Shown here piece after piece: positions 9,277 through 18,071 of a stretch of 38,831 nucleotides of DNA (position 1 is the first letter of the stretch; every line of letters starts with the position of its first letter). The position numbers and the translations under genes were made by a program. Location: NCBI GenBank assembly GCA_016717855.1, contig JADKEV010000044.1, positions 1 to 38,831 on the forward strand, given 5' to 3'. Source of the DNA: Betaproteobacteria bacterium (GTDB lineage: Bacteria; Pseudomonadota; Gammaproteobacteria; Burkholderiales; Casimicrobiaceae). The notes under the pieces were generated by a model. That model was not told where the DNA came from and searched no databases. It worked only from the letters and a program-made list of their open reading frames with translations.

Positions 9277-10929
9277 ATGCAGATGAATGTCGGCACGCTG
9301 CTCTGCCTGTTGCGCGGGCCAGGAGAAATTGCTCTTCTCGATGTGCGCGAGAACGGCGTCTTCACGCAGGGGCACGCCTTTCCCGCAGTGTCGTCGCCGC
9401 TGAGCCCGCTCGAGTTCATCATCGACGGGCTGGTGCCGCGCAGGTCGACGCCCATCATCCTGATGGATGACGACGACGGCCTGGCCCGGATTGCCGCCGA
9501 TCGGTTGCAAACCTGGGGATACGGCGACATATCGATACTCGTCGGCGGTATGGCGGCCTGGCAAGCCGAAGGCCTGGAGGTCTTCTCCGGCCAGTACGTC
9601 CCGAGCAAGGCGTTCGGCGAGTTTGTCGGCGAAGAGTGCAAGACGCCCACCCTCCAGGCCATTGAACTCAAGCGCTGGATGGACGAAGGTCGCGACTTCC
9701 TCCTCATCGACTGCCGTCCGTACTCCGAGTTCAACACGTTCGCACTGCCAGGTTCGGTCAATTGCCCCGGAGCCGAGCTTCCGCACCGGGCATTCGGCTT
9801 GACGGCAGACCCGAATCGCCCCATCGTCGTGAGTTGCGCCGGGCGCACCCGTGGAATCGTGGCGACCCAGGCTCTGGTCAATGCCGGCATTCCGAACCCT
9901 GTCTACGTCCTGAATGACGGCACCGCGGCCTGGCACCTCATGGGTGAGGCACTCGAACGTGGCCGGACCGCAGTCGTGCCACCTCCGATTAGCCAAAGCG
10001 TTGACAAGTCGATCGACGCGTCCTTGCGTTTGGCCAAGCGTTTCGACGTGCGCCAGATCGACGCCATCGAGCTGGCTGCCTTTGTCGCGGACACGGAGCG
10101 GACAATCTACGCGTTCGACGTGCGGACGCCCGATGAGTACTTGGCCGGGCATCTGCCGGGATCTCGGTCGGCACCGGGCGGGCAACTGGTGCAATCTGTC
10201 GACCACTATGTTGGCGTACGCAACGCCAGAATCGTCCTGATCGACGATGACGGCGTGCGCGCACGATTCACCGCGTCGTGGCTCAAGCAGATGGGCTGGA
10301 CCGACGTCTACGTTCTGGACAGCCGCGCCTTTCTGCTCGCCCCCTTCCATGAACGGGGACTGGAGCCGCGCCATGTCATGGAAGCCAAACTCCCGGCCGC
10401 CGTGAGGGAGATCAGTGTCATTGACGCCCAGGCGCTGCTGAACAACGGCAAGGCGATGGTGCTCGACTTCCAGGACAGCCTGGGGTTTCGCCGGTCGCAC
10501 ATTGCCGGCGCGTGGTTCGCAGTCCGGTCGCGCCTGGACAAGGCCAAGTCCAGGCTTGACGAGTGCGCCGATGTCATTTGCACATCGGGCGATGGCCGCT
10601 TCGCTGCCGCGGCCGCGATCGACGTCGCCGGCGTTTGCCCGGCGCGCGTACATGTCCTGCTTGGGGGCAATGCAGCCTGGCACGCGGCAGGACTTCCGCT
10701 GGAACAGGGGAGCAGCAATGCGCTCAGTGCGTTCGACGACGTCTGGTACAACCCTTATGATTTCGACGATCTGGCGCAGTCGCTGACCTCGTACCTGCGC
10801 TGGGAAATCGACCTGATCGACCAGATCAAGCGCGAGGAGTTTGCGCGTTTCTCGTGCGCGGCGGTGCGCGCATCGACGAAGACAACTCGCGTGCCGGAGA
10901 CTCAGCCCGCAAGGCAAATCGGCGCATGA
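9277..10929 (+). CDS. Four-domain rhodanese-like protein
   Basis: The 550-residue protein has four rhodanese-type domains in a row (about 5-105, 125-225, 258-355 and 378-475). The second carries a full active-site loop, CAGRTRG with Cys187, and the substrate-side DCRPYSEF motif. The fourth has a possible loop CTSGDGRF (Cys435). The first (LMDDDDG) and third (LIDDDGVRAR) have Asp where the cysteine should be and are probably non-catalytic. Rhodaneses move sulfane sulfur from donors to thiol acceptors. No signal peptide is present, so it is probably cytoplasmic. GAGAGG lies upstream of ATG 9277, and a second ATG at 9283 is possible. It is first in a run with two Bug proteins and a hydrolase (gaps 38, 20 and 33 bp), hinting at a sulfur-linked substrate. 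Confidence 0.85.
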   Translation: MQMNVGTLLCLLRGPGEIALLDVRENGVFTQGHAFPAVSSPLSPLEFIIDGLVPRRSTPIILMDDDDGLARIAADRLQTWGYGDISILVGGMAAWQAEGLEVFSGQYVPSKAFGEFVGEECKTPTLQAIELKRWMDEGRDFLLIDCRPYSEFNTFALPGSVNCPGAELPHRAFGLTADPNRPIVVSCAGRTRGIVATQALVNAGIPNPVYVLNDGTAAWHLMGEALERGRTAVVPPPISQSVDKSIDASLRLAKRFDVRQIDAIELAAFVADTERTIYAFDVRTPDEYLAGHLPGSRSAPGGQLVQSVDHYVGVRNARIVLIDDDGVRARFTASWLKQMGWTDVYVLDSRAFLLAPFHERGLEPRHVMEAKLPAAVREISVIDAQALLNNGKAMVLDFQDSLGFRRSHIAGAWFAVRSRLDKAKSRLDECADVICTSGDGRFAAAAAIDVAGVCPARVHVLLGGNAAWHAAGLPLEQGSSNALSAFDDVWYNPYDFDDLAQSLTSYLRWEIDLIDQIKREEFARFSCAAVRASTKTTRVPETQPARQIGA

Positions 10930-10967
10930 CCGGGGGAAGATTGACTGTGATGACCGAAAGGAGACCA

Positions 10968-11945
10968 ATGAATACTTGGCACAATCGCTGGGCGTTGTTC
11001 GCACTCGCAGCGTTGATGGCTCTTAGCTTGTGCGCCGTGCCCCGGGCACACGCTGCCTACCCGGAGAAGCCCATCACCATGGTCATAGCGTATCCGCCTG
11101 GAGGCGGAGCCGATGCATTGGGCCGCGTCATGGCGAAGAACCTGGAAGACGTCCTGGGGAAGTCAGTCGTGGTCGTCAACAAGTCGGGTGCCGGCGGCAC
11201 GATTGGCGCGGCCTCGGTCGCGACCAGCGCAGCGGACGGCTACACGATCTTCTTCGCCGAATCGAGCCTGCTCGTCGCCCCGCACCTGAACCCTGCGCTG
11301 GGGTTCACTCTCAGCAGCTTCACGCCAGTCGCCCCCGTGGGCGCCCTGCCCTTTGCCATCGTGAGCACGCCGACTTTTCCGGCGAAGACCGTTGCCGAAT
11401 TGATACCTCTGCTCAAGAGTAAACCGGGGCAGTTCAGCTATGCCTCGCCCGGAGTGGGCAACATCGGGCACCTGTCGGCCGAGTTGTTCCAGCAGTTGGC
11501 CGGCGTCAAGTTGCTTCATGTTCCGTACCAGGGAGGTGGCAAGCTGGTTGCGGATGTAATGTCGGGAGAGGTGCCGCTGTCCTTCATCAGCGTGTCGCCG
11601 ATCCTGCCGCTCGTTCGAGCCGGAAAGCTCAACCTGCTGGCCGTGACGACGCCGAGCCGCGCAGTCTTTGCTCCGAACGCGCCGACCGTGGCCGAAAGCC
11701 TGCCGGGCTTTGCCACTGCCACGAACTTCTTCGTCCTGGCCCCCGCCAATCTGCCGCCGGCAGTGCGCGACACGCTCGCGGCCGCCGTCAAGCAGACGCT
11801 GCGAACCAAGGCGGTCGAGGACGCGTTCGCGGCGCAAGGTGCGTCGCTCAGCGTCGGTCCGACCGAGAACTTCGCGAACGAGTTCACAGAGGAGTCCGCC
11901 CGCTGGGGACAAATCGTAAAGAGTGCCGATATCAAGCCACAGTAG
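10968..11945 (+). CDS. Bug/TctC-type tripartite tricarboxylate transporter binding protein (first copy)
   Basis: This 325-residue protein has a signal peptide (about 1-28, ending AHA) and the Bug fold signatures YPEKPITMVIAYPPGGGADA, VVVVNKSGAGGTIGA, DGYTIFF and VPYQGGGKLVADVMSGEVPL. Bug proteins bind small carboxylates or related ligands in the periplasm, often for TctAB permeases or for sensing. The ATG at 10968 has AAAGGAG a few bases upstream. The longer in-frame opening from 10854 lacks a signal peptide start and overlaps the rhodanese gene. It is followed after 20 bp by a close paralogue, and no TctA/TctB permease is in the window. The ligand cannot be told from sequence, and the neighbouring CoA-ligase cluster suggests an organic acid. 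Confidence 0.9.
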   Translation: MNTWHNRWALFALAALMALSLCAVPRAHAAYPEKPITMVIAYPPGGGADALGRVMAKNLEDVLGKSVVVVNKSGAGGTIGAASVATSAADGYTIFFAESSLLVAPHLNPALGFTLSSFTPVAPVGALPFAIVSTPTFPAKTVAELIPLLKSKPGQFSYASPGVGNIGHLSAELFQQLAGVKLLHVPYQGGGKLVADVMSGEVPLSFISVSPILPLVRAGKLNLLAVTTPSRAVFAPNAPTVAESLPGFATATNFFVLAPANLPPAVRDTLAAAVKQTLRTKAVEDAFAAQGASLSVGPTENFANEFTEESARWGQIVKSADIKPQ

Positions 11946-11965
11946 CACGCCACAGAAAGCAACCC

Positions 11966-12946
11966 ATGAATACCAGACTATTGCTGAAAGTACTCATCAC
12001 AGTGCTCGGCCTGGCAAGCGCGTCGATCGGGTTGTCGCAGACCCCGCGCGCCGCCAGTTATCCGGACCGCCCAATCTCGATGGTCATCGCCTATGCTCCC
12101 GGCGGCGGAACCGACGTGATAGGCCGCGTCATCGCGCAACAACTCGGAGCCGTGCTGAAACAGTCTGTCGTCGTGGTCAACAAGGCGGGGGCCGGCGGCA
12201 CGATAGGGGCTGCCAACCTAGCGGGTAGTCCGGCGGATGGCTACACGCTCTTCTTCGCCGAATCGAGTCTGCTTGTCGCGCCGCATGTCTACGCGTCGCC
12301 CGGCTTCGACCTCAAGAGTTTCACCCCGATTGCTGCGGTGGGCACGCTGCCGTGCGTGCTTGTCAGCAGCCCGGGCTTCCCTGCCAAGAACTGGGCTGAG
12401 CTGATCCCCCTGCTCAAGAGCAAGCCCGGGCAATTCAGCTACGCGACCGGCGGCATCGGCAGCATTCCGCATCTTTCCGGAGAGTTGTTTCAGCAGCTCG
12501 CGGGCGTGAAACTTCTTCACGTTCCGTATCAGGGAGGCGGCAAGCTGCTCACCGATGTCATGTCCGGCGAAGTGCCGCTGGCGTTCATCAGCGCATCGCC
12601 GGTGTTGCCGCTGATTCGCGCAGGCAAGCTCAACCTCCTGGCAATGACGAGCCCGAATCGGGTCGCATACGCGCCCGAGACACCAACGGTGGCAGAGCAG
12701 TTCCCCGGCTTCGCGACCGCGTTGAGTTTCTTCGTTCTGGCCCCGGCCGGCCTCCCGTCGACTGTGCGGGACACGCTCGGAGCAGCCGTCGCACAAGCAC
12801 TGAAGACCAAGGAGGTCCAGGATGCGTTTGCCGTCCAGGGCGCGTTGCTGAATGCCAATCCGTTGAACAACGTTGCCGGCGAAATGGCCGCAGAGTCCGC
12901 CCACTGGGGACGCATCGTCAAGGATGCAGGAATCAAGGGCCAGTGA
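11966..12946 (+). CDS. Bug/TctC-type tripartite tricarboxylate transporter binding protein (second copy)
   Basis: The 326-residue protein has a signal peptide (about 1-31) and then YPDRPISMVIAYAPGGGTD, VVVVNKAGAGGTIGAANLAG and HVPYQGGGKLLTDVMSGEVP. It is clearly a tandem duplicate of the gene 20 bp upstream, with long stretches identical (AELIPLLKSKPGQFSYA, GELFQQLAGVKLLHVPYQGG against AELFQQLAGVKLLHVPYQGG). The N-terminus and the ligand-facing loops differ more. Such pairs may split specificity between related ligands. An alpha/beta hydrolase gene follows after 33 bp, probably in the same transcript. Confidence 0.9.
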   Translation: MNTRLLLKVLITVLGLASASIGLSQTPRAASYPDRPISMVIAYAPGGGTDVIGRVIAQQLGAVLKQSVVVVNKAGAGGTIGAANLAGSPADGYTLFFAESSLLVAPHVYASPGFDLKSFTPIAAVGTLPCVLVSSPGFPAKNWAELIPLLKSKPGQFSYATGGIGSIPHLSGELFQQLAGVKLLHVPYQGGGKLLTDVMSGEVPLAFISASPVLPLIRAGKLNLLAMTSPNRVAYAPETPTVAEQFPGFATALSFFVLAPAGLPSTVRDTLGAAVAQALKTKEVQDAFAVQGALLNANPLNNVAGEMAAESAHWGRIVKDAGIKGQ

Positions 12947-12979
12947 CTGGTACCGTGCATTCGCATTGCCGGGCGTAAC

Positions 12980-13861
12980 ATGAGTGCGGGCGCCAGGCTT
13001 CCCGGCACGCCCGTTCCGATGCACGTCATTCCCGGCGCGGACGGCCTTCGGATCGCAGCGGATTCGTGGGGCGATCCCGGTGCGCCTGTCGTGCTGCTCT
13101 TGCACGGCTCCGGGCAAACCCGCCATGCCTGGAAGCGCATCGGCGAGAGGCTTGCGTCCGCCGGGTATCATGCGGTGGCATTCGATGCGCGCGGCCACGG
13201 CGATTCCGAATGGGCTTCAGACGGGCAATACGGCCCCGATGCGATGATCGGGGATCTCCGGTGCGTCATCCGCGCCTTCGGCGACAAGCCGCCTGCGCTG
13301 GTTGGCGCATCCCGAGGCGGAGGTACGAGCCTTATTGCCATCGGCGAAGGCCGTGTCGAGGCGATGGCACTCGTGCTCGTCGACATTGCGCCCCAAATCG
13401 AGATGCAAGGCTTTGGCCGCATCCAGGAGTTCATGCATCAGGCGCCCGAGGGCTTCGAGAGTCTCGACCAGGTCGCCGATGCCATCGCCAGTTATCAACC
13501 ACACCGCCGGAGACCCGACACGCTCGATGGCCTTGCCAAGAACGTGCGGCTCGGCGGAGATGGCCGCTATTACTGGCATTGGGACCCGCGATCCGTCCTT
13601 ACACTCCAGGATTTCACCGAGCGGAACACGCGGCTCGAGCACAGCGCGCGGAGATTACGGTTGCCCACCCTGCTCGTCAAGGGTGCAACATCCGACGTCC
13701 TGAGCGACGCGGGAGCACAGAGTTTCCTGTCGACCTGCCCGCACGCCGAGTTTGTCAACGTTGCGCACGCGGCGCACATGGTGGCGGGAGACCGCAACGA
13801 CCTTTTCGGCAACGCCGTGCTCGATTTCATCGCACGCACTATCCCGTCCGGGCGGCACTGA
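12980..13861 (+). CDS. Alpha/beta hydrolase
   Basis: The 293-residue protein has the alpha/beta-hydrolase core: the oxyanion-hole HGSG (about 42-45), FDARGHGDSEW (about 68-78), the nucleophile elbow GASRGG (Ser111), an acid-loop candidate near KGATSDVLSD and a C-terminal histidine in NVAHAAHMVAG. These make a complete Ser-Asp-His set. No signal peptide is present. Family members hydrolyse esters, lactones, C-C bonds or epoxides. As last gene of the rhodanese-Bug run it could open an imported lactone or ester. It is convergent with the minus-strand operon, with only 16 bp between the two stops. Confidence 0.85.
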   Translation: MSAGARLPGTPVPMHVIPGADGLRIAADSWGDPGAPVVLLLHGSGQTRHAWKRIGERLASAGYHAVAFDARGHGDSEWASDGQYGPDAMIGDLRCVIRAFGDKPPALVGASRGGGTSLIAIGEGRVEAMALVLVDIAPQIEMQGFGRIQEFMHQAPEGFESLDQVADAIASYQPHRRRPDTLDGLAKNVRLGGDGRYYWHWDPRSVLTLQDFTERNTRLEHSARRLRLPTLLVKGATSDVLSDAGAQSFLSTCPHAEFVNVAHAAHMVAGDRNDLFGNAVLDFIARTIPSGRH

Positions 13862-13877
13862 GCGGGACGGTCCGCGC

Positions 13878-14352
13878 TTAGTCGATGCAGACGAAGCTGA
13901 AGTCGGTCACGCGGCCTTCGCGGACTTCGGCGAACTTGACCCGCAGCCGCTTGCCCGGCGCGATGCGCCTCATATCCGCGTCGTAGTCCTCGAAGTCGAG
14001 GCCGTCGACATAGTTGGCGATCGCCGAGTCCGTGCCATCGAGGCGAACGAAAGCGATGGCGACCGGCGCCTTGCGTTTCCCTTCGAAGCCGCGCACCACG
14101 ATCGTGGAGGTCTCTATCACGCCCTCGAGCCCGGCTTCCACCCACGCGTCGCACTTCTCGAAGGTGCGTTCGCAGAAGGAGCGCGGCGGCACGTAGGTCA
14201 GGCCCGATCTGGAGCACCGCGTTGCGAGAATCCCTGCCTTCCTTGAGCCCCGCCATGAACCCCCCGGCAACCTCGCCGAGCGCGTAGTCGTAGCGCAGGG
14301 TCACGTGGTCGGTTATCACATCGTGCCCGCCGGTTTCCTTGGTATCACCCAT
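13878..14352 (-). pseudogene. Zn-ribbon/OB-fold DUF35 protein, frameshifted
   Basis: From ATG 14352 the frame reads MGDTKETGGHDVITDHVTLR to GLKEGR, then switches frame to ILATRC, YVPPRSFCERTFEKCDAWVE, VIETSTIVV, APVAIAFVRLDGTDS and a TAA at 13878. The switch fits one extra C within CCC at 14232-14234. The assembled product of about 157 residues is a DUF35 protein, which pairs with thiolase-like enzymes such as steroid side-chain aldolase ChsH2-Ltp2 or BbsA-BbsB. The usual first Zn-ribbon CxxC appears as C-S-R-S, so one ligand is missing while the later Cys pair remains. It is last in the minus-strand thiolase operon, where a DUF35 partner is expected. The indel may be a sequencing error. Confidence 0.75.
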
Positions 14353-14374
14353 GCTGATCACCCGCTTTCGTGGA

Positions 14375-15568
14375 TCAATCGCCGACCGGCTCGGTGCCGA
14401 ATATCGTGCAGTTATAGAACTGACCGATCCCGCCGACAGAAGAGGAGATGGCGTTCCTGACGCCGGAAACCTGCATCGCTCCGGCCTTGCCCATAACCTG
14501 GTTTGCGGCGTCGATGGCGCGCACCAGCCCGGCGACCGCGATCGGATTGGTGCATAGCGTGCCGCCGGACGGGTTCACCGCGACGGCGCCGCCTTCGACG
14601 TTCCAGTAGCCATCGCGCTCGAGCTTGAGCGCTGTTCCGGGGCTGCAAAACCGTAGCCGCTCGAGTTGCAAGGCCGCCGTAATGCTGTAGGGGTCGTACA
14701 GTTCGGTCACCTGGATCTCGCTCAGCGGATCCGAGATATTGGCGCGCCCGTAGCACTCGCGGCCGGCCGATGCGACGACGTCGAAATCGAAGAAGTCCGA
14801 GTCGGCGCTTGGCGTCATCCGATCGCCGAACCAGTGCGTGGTGGTGCGGCTCGCAACGCCATTGATGAATGCAGGCCTCGGTTGAAACCGCCGCGCCATG
14901 TCCATGTTGCCGACCACCATTGCCGCGCTGCCCGAGGAACGCGGGCAGATGTCGAACAGCTTGAGCGGATGGGAGATCATCGGCGAGGCCATCACATCCG
15001 CGACGGTGATGATGCCCTTCAGGTGCGCGTGGGGGTTCTTGAGCGCATTGCGCCGCGCGCGTACGACGACGCGCGCGAGATCCTCCTGGGTGTTGCCGTA
15101 GCGCTCCAGGTATCGGGTCGCCCACAGGGCAGCCGAGGTATTCGTCGCGAGCGGCATGTCGCGTTCGTAGAAGACGTCAAAGATCAGGTTGAGCACCTTT
15201 TGCGCATCGGGCGTCTCGGCGATACGTTCGGCGCCAACGATCAGCACGGAACGATGAAGACCAGCGCGAACGAGGTTATAGGCCGCCTGAACCGCCGAGC
15301 CGCCGGTGGCGCCGCCGGTATGCACGCGCAACATCGGCTTGCCGGCGCCGAAAACATAGTCAATAGCCCAGCGATCGGCATCGGCGACCCCCATAAAAGT
15401 CGTGGGGCCGAGCGAGAACACGATGGCACCGATATCGTCGGGCGTCATGCCGGCGTCGTGCAGGGCGCCTGCGGCAGCGATCTGCGCCTGCTCGACGAAC
15501 GTGTGCCGGAGATGATGGGTCCTGAACTCGGTCTGGAAGGTCCCCAGTACGGCGACGGTTTCGTTCAT
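14375..15568 (-). CDS. Thiolase-like (lipid-transfer/SCP2-type) protein lacking the catalytic cysteine
   Basis: The 397-residue protein aligns with the SCP2-thiolase/lipid-transfer fold: MNETVAVLGTFQTEF, AQIAAAGALHDAGM, the loop RVHTGGATGGSAVQAA and the C-terminal GGTLCTNPIAVAGLVRAID. In thiolases the loop carries the nucleophile Cys in a CASG motif. Here Gly86 takes that place. The second active-site His (in GHP) is Asn in TNPIA. Such Cys-less members, with DUF35 partners, act as aldolases or acyltransferase-like enzymes on CoA thioesters, not as classical thiolases. The start overlaps the stop of the next thiolase gene by ATGA, so both are translated together. The product probably acts as a hetero-oligomer with its neighbours. 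Confidence 0.85.
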   Translation of the reverse strand: MNETVAVLGTFQTEFRTHHLRHTFVEQAQIAAAGALHDAGMTPDDIGAIVFSLGPTTFMGVADADRWAIDYVFGAGKPMLRVHTGGATGGSAVQAAYNLVRAGLHRSVLIVGAERIAETPDAQKVLNLIFDVFYERDMPLATNTSAALWATRYLERYGNTQEDLARVVVRARRNALKNPHAHLKGIITVADVMASPMISHPLKLFDICPRSSGSAAMVVGNMDMARRFQPRPAFINGVASRTTTHWFGDRMTPSADSDFFDFDVVASAGRECYGRANISDPLSEIQVTELYDPYSITAALQLERLRFCSPGTALKLERDGYWNVEGGAVAVNPSGGTLCTNPIAVAGLVRAIDAANQVMGKAGAMQVSGVRNAISSSVGGIGQFYNCTIFGTEPVGD

Positions 15569-16668
15569 CGTGAATCCCCGACGCCTTCGAATACCATCAC
15601 CACATTGCCCTGCTGCGCATAACCGTGGCAGCTATGTGCAGCCGCGCGTTGCGCACGGTGCCGCTGAACTGCGCCGGCGCGCCCCGCTACCTGCAGCACG
15701 GCCTCGGCCGCATTGATCAGCCCTGTGCAGAAGAGCGGGTTCTGCGCGAAGGGGCCGCCGGATGGTGACAGCGCGTCCTCGTTTTCAATGCCGAACGCAC
15801 GGACGTAGGCCGCCTCGTGAAACCCGCTCTGCGATTCCAGTTCGACGACGTCGAGTTCGGCGGTGCTCTCCACTCCGGCCTGGCGCATGGCTTCACGCCA
15901 TGCGACACGCGCGGAAGTCATCGATCGCAGCCGTGCCGCGTCGAGTCGATAGGAATCGGTCGCCCAACCGACACCGGCAATGCGCGCCAGCGGGCGGCAA
16001 CCTGGATGCGAGTTGACGAATCGCCCGGAAGCCAGGACCATGGCGACGGCACCATCGGTCAAGGGCGCTCGCTGCGCGCTGCGCAGCGGCATGGCCTCGA
16101 ACGGGGAACGGCCCACGCTCTCCAGACTCGGGACCGCATGCCGGATGCCGCGCGGATTCCCGGCCGCTCGCGCGTAAGCGCCGACCACCCGGCGTGCAAC
16201 CTCCTCCTCGTCGATACCGAACTCTGCGGCCACGGCTTGCGCGAAGAGCGCATCGCTGATGGCCGCGCCGATACCCAGCGGCCGCGTATAGAACGGATCG
16301 CCACGCAGGCGCATCACGGCTTCGACGTCGGATTTCGAACTCTTGCACCAGCTGACCACCAGTCCGAGCTGCGATTCTCCGGACAAGAAGCGGGCATAAG
16401 CCATGCAAAGCGCGGTCGCGCCCGAATCAGTCACCTTGATCTCGTCGGTTTCGTAGCCTCCCGCCGGCGCGCTCATGAGCATGCTCGAAATCGGGCGGCC
16501 GTCGAGTTCGTCGCTCGACCCAAGCGTGACGCTGTCAAGCTGCCGGCGAGTCACGCCGGCGTCGTCCAGCGCCGCGCGCGCGGTGTGGTATGCCATTTCC
16601 TCGAGCCGCAGCCGCCGCTCCTGCAGCGATGGCGGATGCGTCGCGACCCCGAGGACGAACACGCTCAC
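15565..16668 (-). CDS. Second thiolase-like protein, catalytic cysteine also replaced
   Basis: This 367-residue protein starts MSVFVLGVATHPPS and keeps the thiolase-superfamily framework: DDAGVTRRQLDSVTLGSSDE, VTDSGATALCMAYARFLSGE and GGPFAQNPLFCTGLINAAEA. The expected nucleophile position holds Gly (DSGATA), and the HP motif is replaced by QNP. The C-terminal AHSCHGYAQQGNVVMVFEG retains a Cys-His pair. It is shorter than classical thiolases (about 390-400). It overlaps the first thiolase gene and the upstream ligase gene, each by ATGA. Paired non-identical thiolase-like subunits with an OB-fold protein are known from CoA-ester C-C bond cleavage systems, which is the best guess here. Confidence 0.82.
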   Translation of the reverse strand: MSVFVLGVATHPPSLQERRLRLEEMAYHTARAALDDAGVTRRQLDSVTLGSSDELDGRPISSMLMSAPAGGYETDEIKVTDSGATALCMAYARFLSGESQLGLVVSWCKSSKSDVEAVMRLRGDPFYTRPLGIGAAISDALFAQAVAAEFGIDEEEVARRVVGAYARAAGNPRGIRHAVPSLESVGRSPFEAMPLRSAQRAPLTDGAVAMVLASGRFVNSHPGCRPLARIAGVGWATDSYRLDAARLRSMTSARVAWREAMRQAGVESTAELDVVELESQSGFHEAAYVRAFGIENEDALSPSGGPFAQNPLFCTGLINAAEAVLQVAGRAGAVQRHRAQRAAAHSCHGYAQQGNVVMVFEGVGDSR

Positions 16669-18026
16669 GGGCCGCCTGCCTCAGAAGGAGCGCGCACCTC
16701 CACCAGCTTTGTCTTGTGGCTGCTGCGCTGGAGCGTTCCCGGTGGAACCAATGCGATGGCAGGTCGGATCTTCAACTGATCGTGGAGGACGGTCTGCAGT
16801 TCGGCATCCAGTGTTGCCAGCGCGCTCCCCTGGAGATCCGCGCCGTGCTCGACGACCAGATGAAGAGGCGGCGTGACCTTGTGGCCGGGCTTGTCCAGAA
16901 CGACGCGAATCTGGCCCGTGGTTCTCGGAGCAAAGCTGGCTACGACATTGCGTATCGCCGCCGGATAGACATTGACGCCTTTCACGATCAGCATGTCGTC
17001 GCTGCGCCCGAGGATCGCGAAGCTCAGCCCGCGCCAGCCGCAGGAGCAGGGCTGCGCGCTGATCTGGATGATATCGCCCAGCGAATAACGCATCAGCGGC
17101 GTCGCTTCGATCCCCAGCTCCGTGTAGACCATCTCGCCCACTGCGCCGTCACGGAGCTCGATGGGCGCCTTCGTCTCCGGATCCTGCAGCTCGAGCACGC
17201 AATGATCCTCGGAAACGTAGTGCATCATCCCCCCGGGCACGCCGCACGTGATGCCGTGGAAGGTGTGGACCGCGCCGGTGTAGTCGTGGAGCTTTGCGCC
17301 ATACGCCGATTCGATAACGTGGCGGACATCGGGAAGACTGGCGCCCGGCTCGCCTCCGCAGACGATGAGCTCGAGGCCAAGATCGGTCGCGGGAATGCCG
17401 AGTGTCTCCTGGCACTTCTCGGCCACATACTCGGCGTAGGATGGCGTGCAGATGAGCATGCGCGGACGCACGAGCCTGGCGAATTCAAGGAGCCTCCGGC
17501 TGCCCACCTCGGCCCCTACCGGCACGATGCATGCACCATAGTTCTTGAGGAGCTGGAGCACCGCCTGGCCGCCGACCATCATGCTCAGGGCGAAGCCGTG
17601 GAGCACGCGGTCGCCTGGACGCAAGCCAATGAGGCGGAGCTTGCGCGCCATGAGTTCGCTGTAGACCTTCAGATCGGGTTCGGTGAGCGTGTAGAACGTC
17701 GGCGTGCCGCTTGTCCCCGATGTTGCCGACAGCATGGTGAAGGACTCGGTCGGAACGCAGCAGAGCATCCCGAACGGATGCCCGAAGCGGCGAATCGACT
17801 CTTCCTGTGCCTGCCTGTGATCGTGCTTATCCATCGTGGGCACGCGCTGGAAGTCGTCCCAGGCGCGGATGTCCGCAGGCTGCAGCCCGATCGCGTCGAA
17901 TCGCTCGCGATAAAAGGGCGACTTGGCGTAGTTGTAAGCGATCTGCGGCTGCAGTCGCCGCCACTGCAGTTCGCGCAGTTCCTCGCGCGAGATCCTGGTC
18001 GTGGGAGAAATGTCTTCGCCTATCAT
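16665..18026 (-). CDS. PaaK-like phenylacetate-CoA ligase family enzyme
   Basis: The 453-residue length and motifs fit the PaaK branch of adenylate-forming ligases: the P-loop-like SATSGTSGTPTFYTL (about 100-114), MRYSLGDIIQI and the hinge region GRSDDMLIVKGVNVYP. The family activates aromatic or other carboxylic acids to CoA thioesters with ATP. The protein is cytoplasmic. The gene overlaps the downstream thiolase gene by ATGA and follows the enolase-superfamily gene after a 45-bp gap. The operon thus appears to activate an acid to its CoA ester and pass it to the thiolase/OB-fold enzymes. The exact acid cannot be read from the sequence. Confidence 0.88.
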   Translation of the reverse strand: MIGEDISPTTRISREELRELQWRRLQPQIAYNYAKSPFYRERFDAIGLQPADIRAWDDFQRVPTMDKHDHRQAQEESIRRFGHPFGMLCCVPTESFTMLSATSGTSGTPTFYTLTEPDLKVYSELMARKLRLIGLRPGDRVLHGFALSMMVGGQAVLQLLKNYGACIVPVGAEVGSRRLLEFARLVRPRMLICTPSYAEYVAEKCQETLGIPATDLGLELIVCGGEPGASLPDVRHVIESAYGAKLHDYTGAVHTFHGITCGVPGGMMHYVSEDHCVLELQDPETKAPIELRDGAVGEMVYTELGIEATPLMRYSLGDIIQISAQPCSCGWRGLSFAILGRSDDMLIVKGVNVYPAAIRNVVASFAPRTTGQIRVVLDKPGHKVTPPLHLVVEHGADLQGSALATLDAELQTVLHDQLKIRPAIALVPPGTLQRSSHKTKLVEVRAPSEAGGP

Positions 18027-18071
18027 GGATTGCTCAGCTGCCTGCGAGGTTACGGTACTCGATCGGGAGTT

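Noticed and set aside
9100..11004. Minus-strand open frame of 634 codons opposite the rhodanese gene
   Set aside because: No motifs; the plus strand carries clear rhodanese and Bug signatures.
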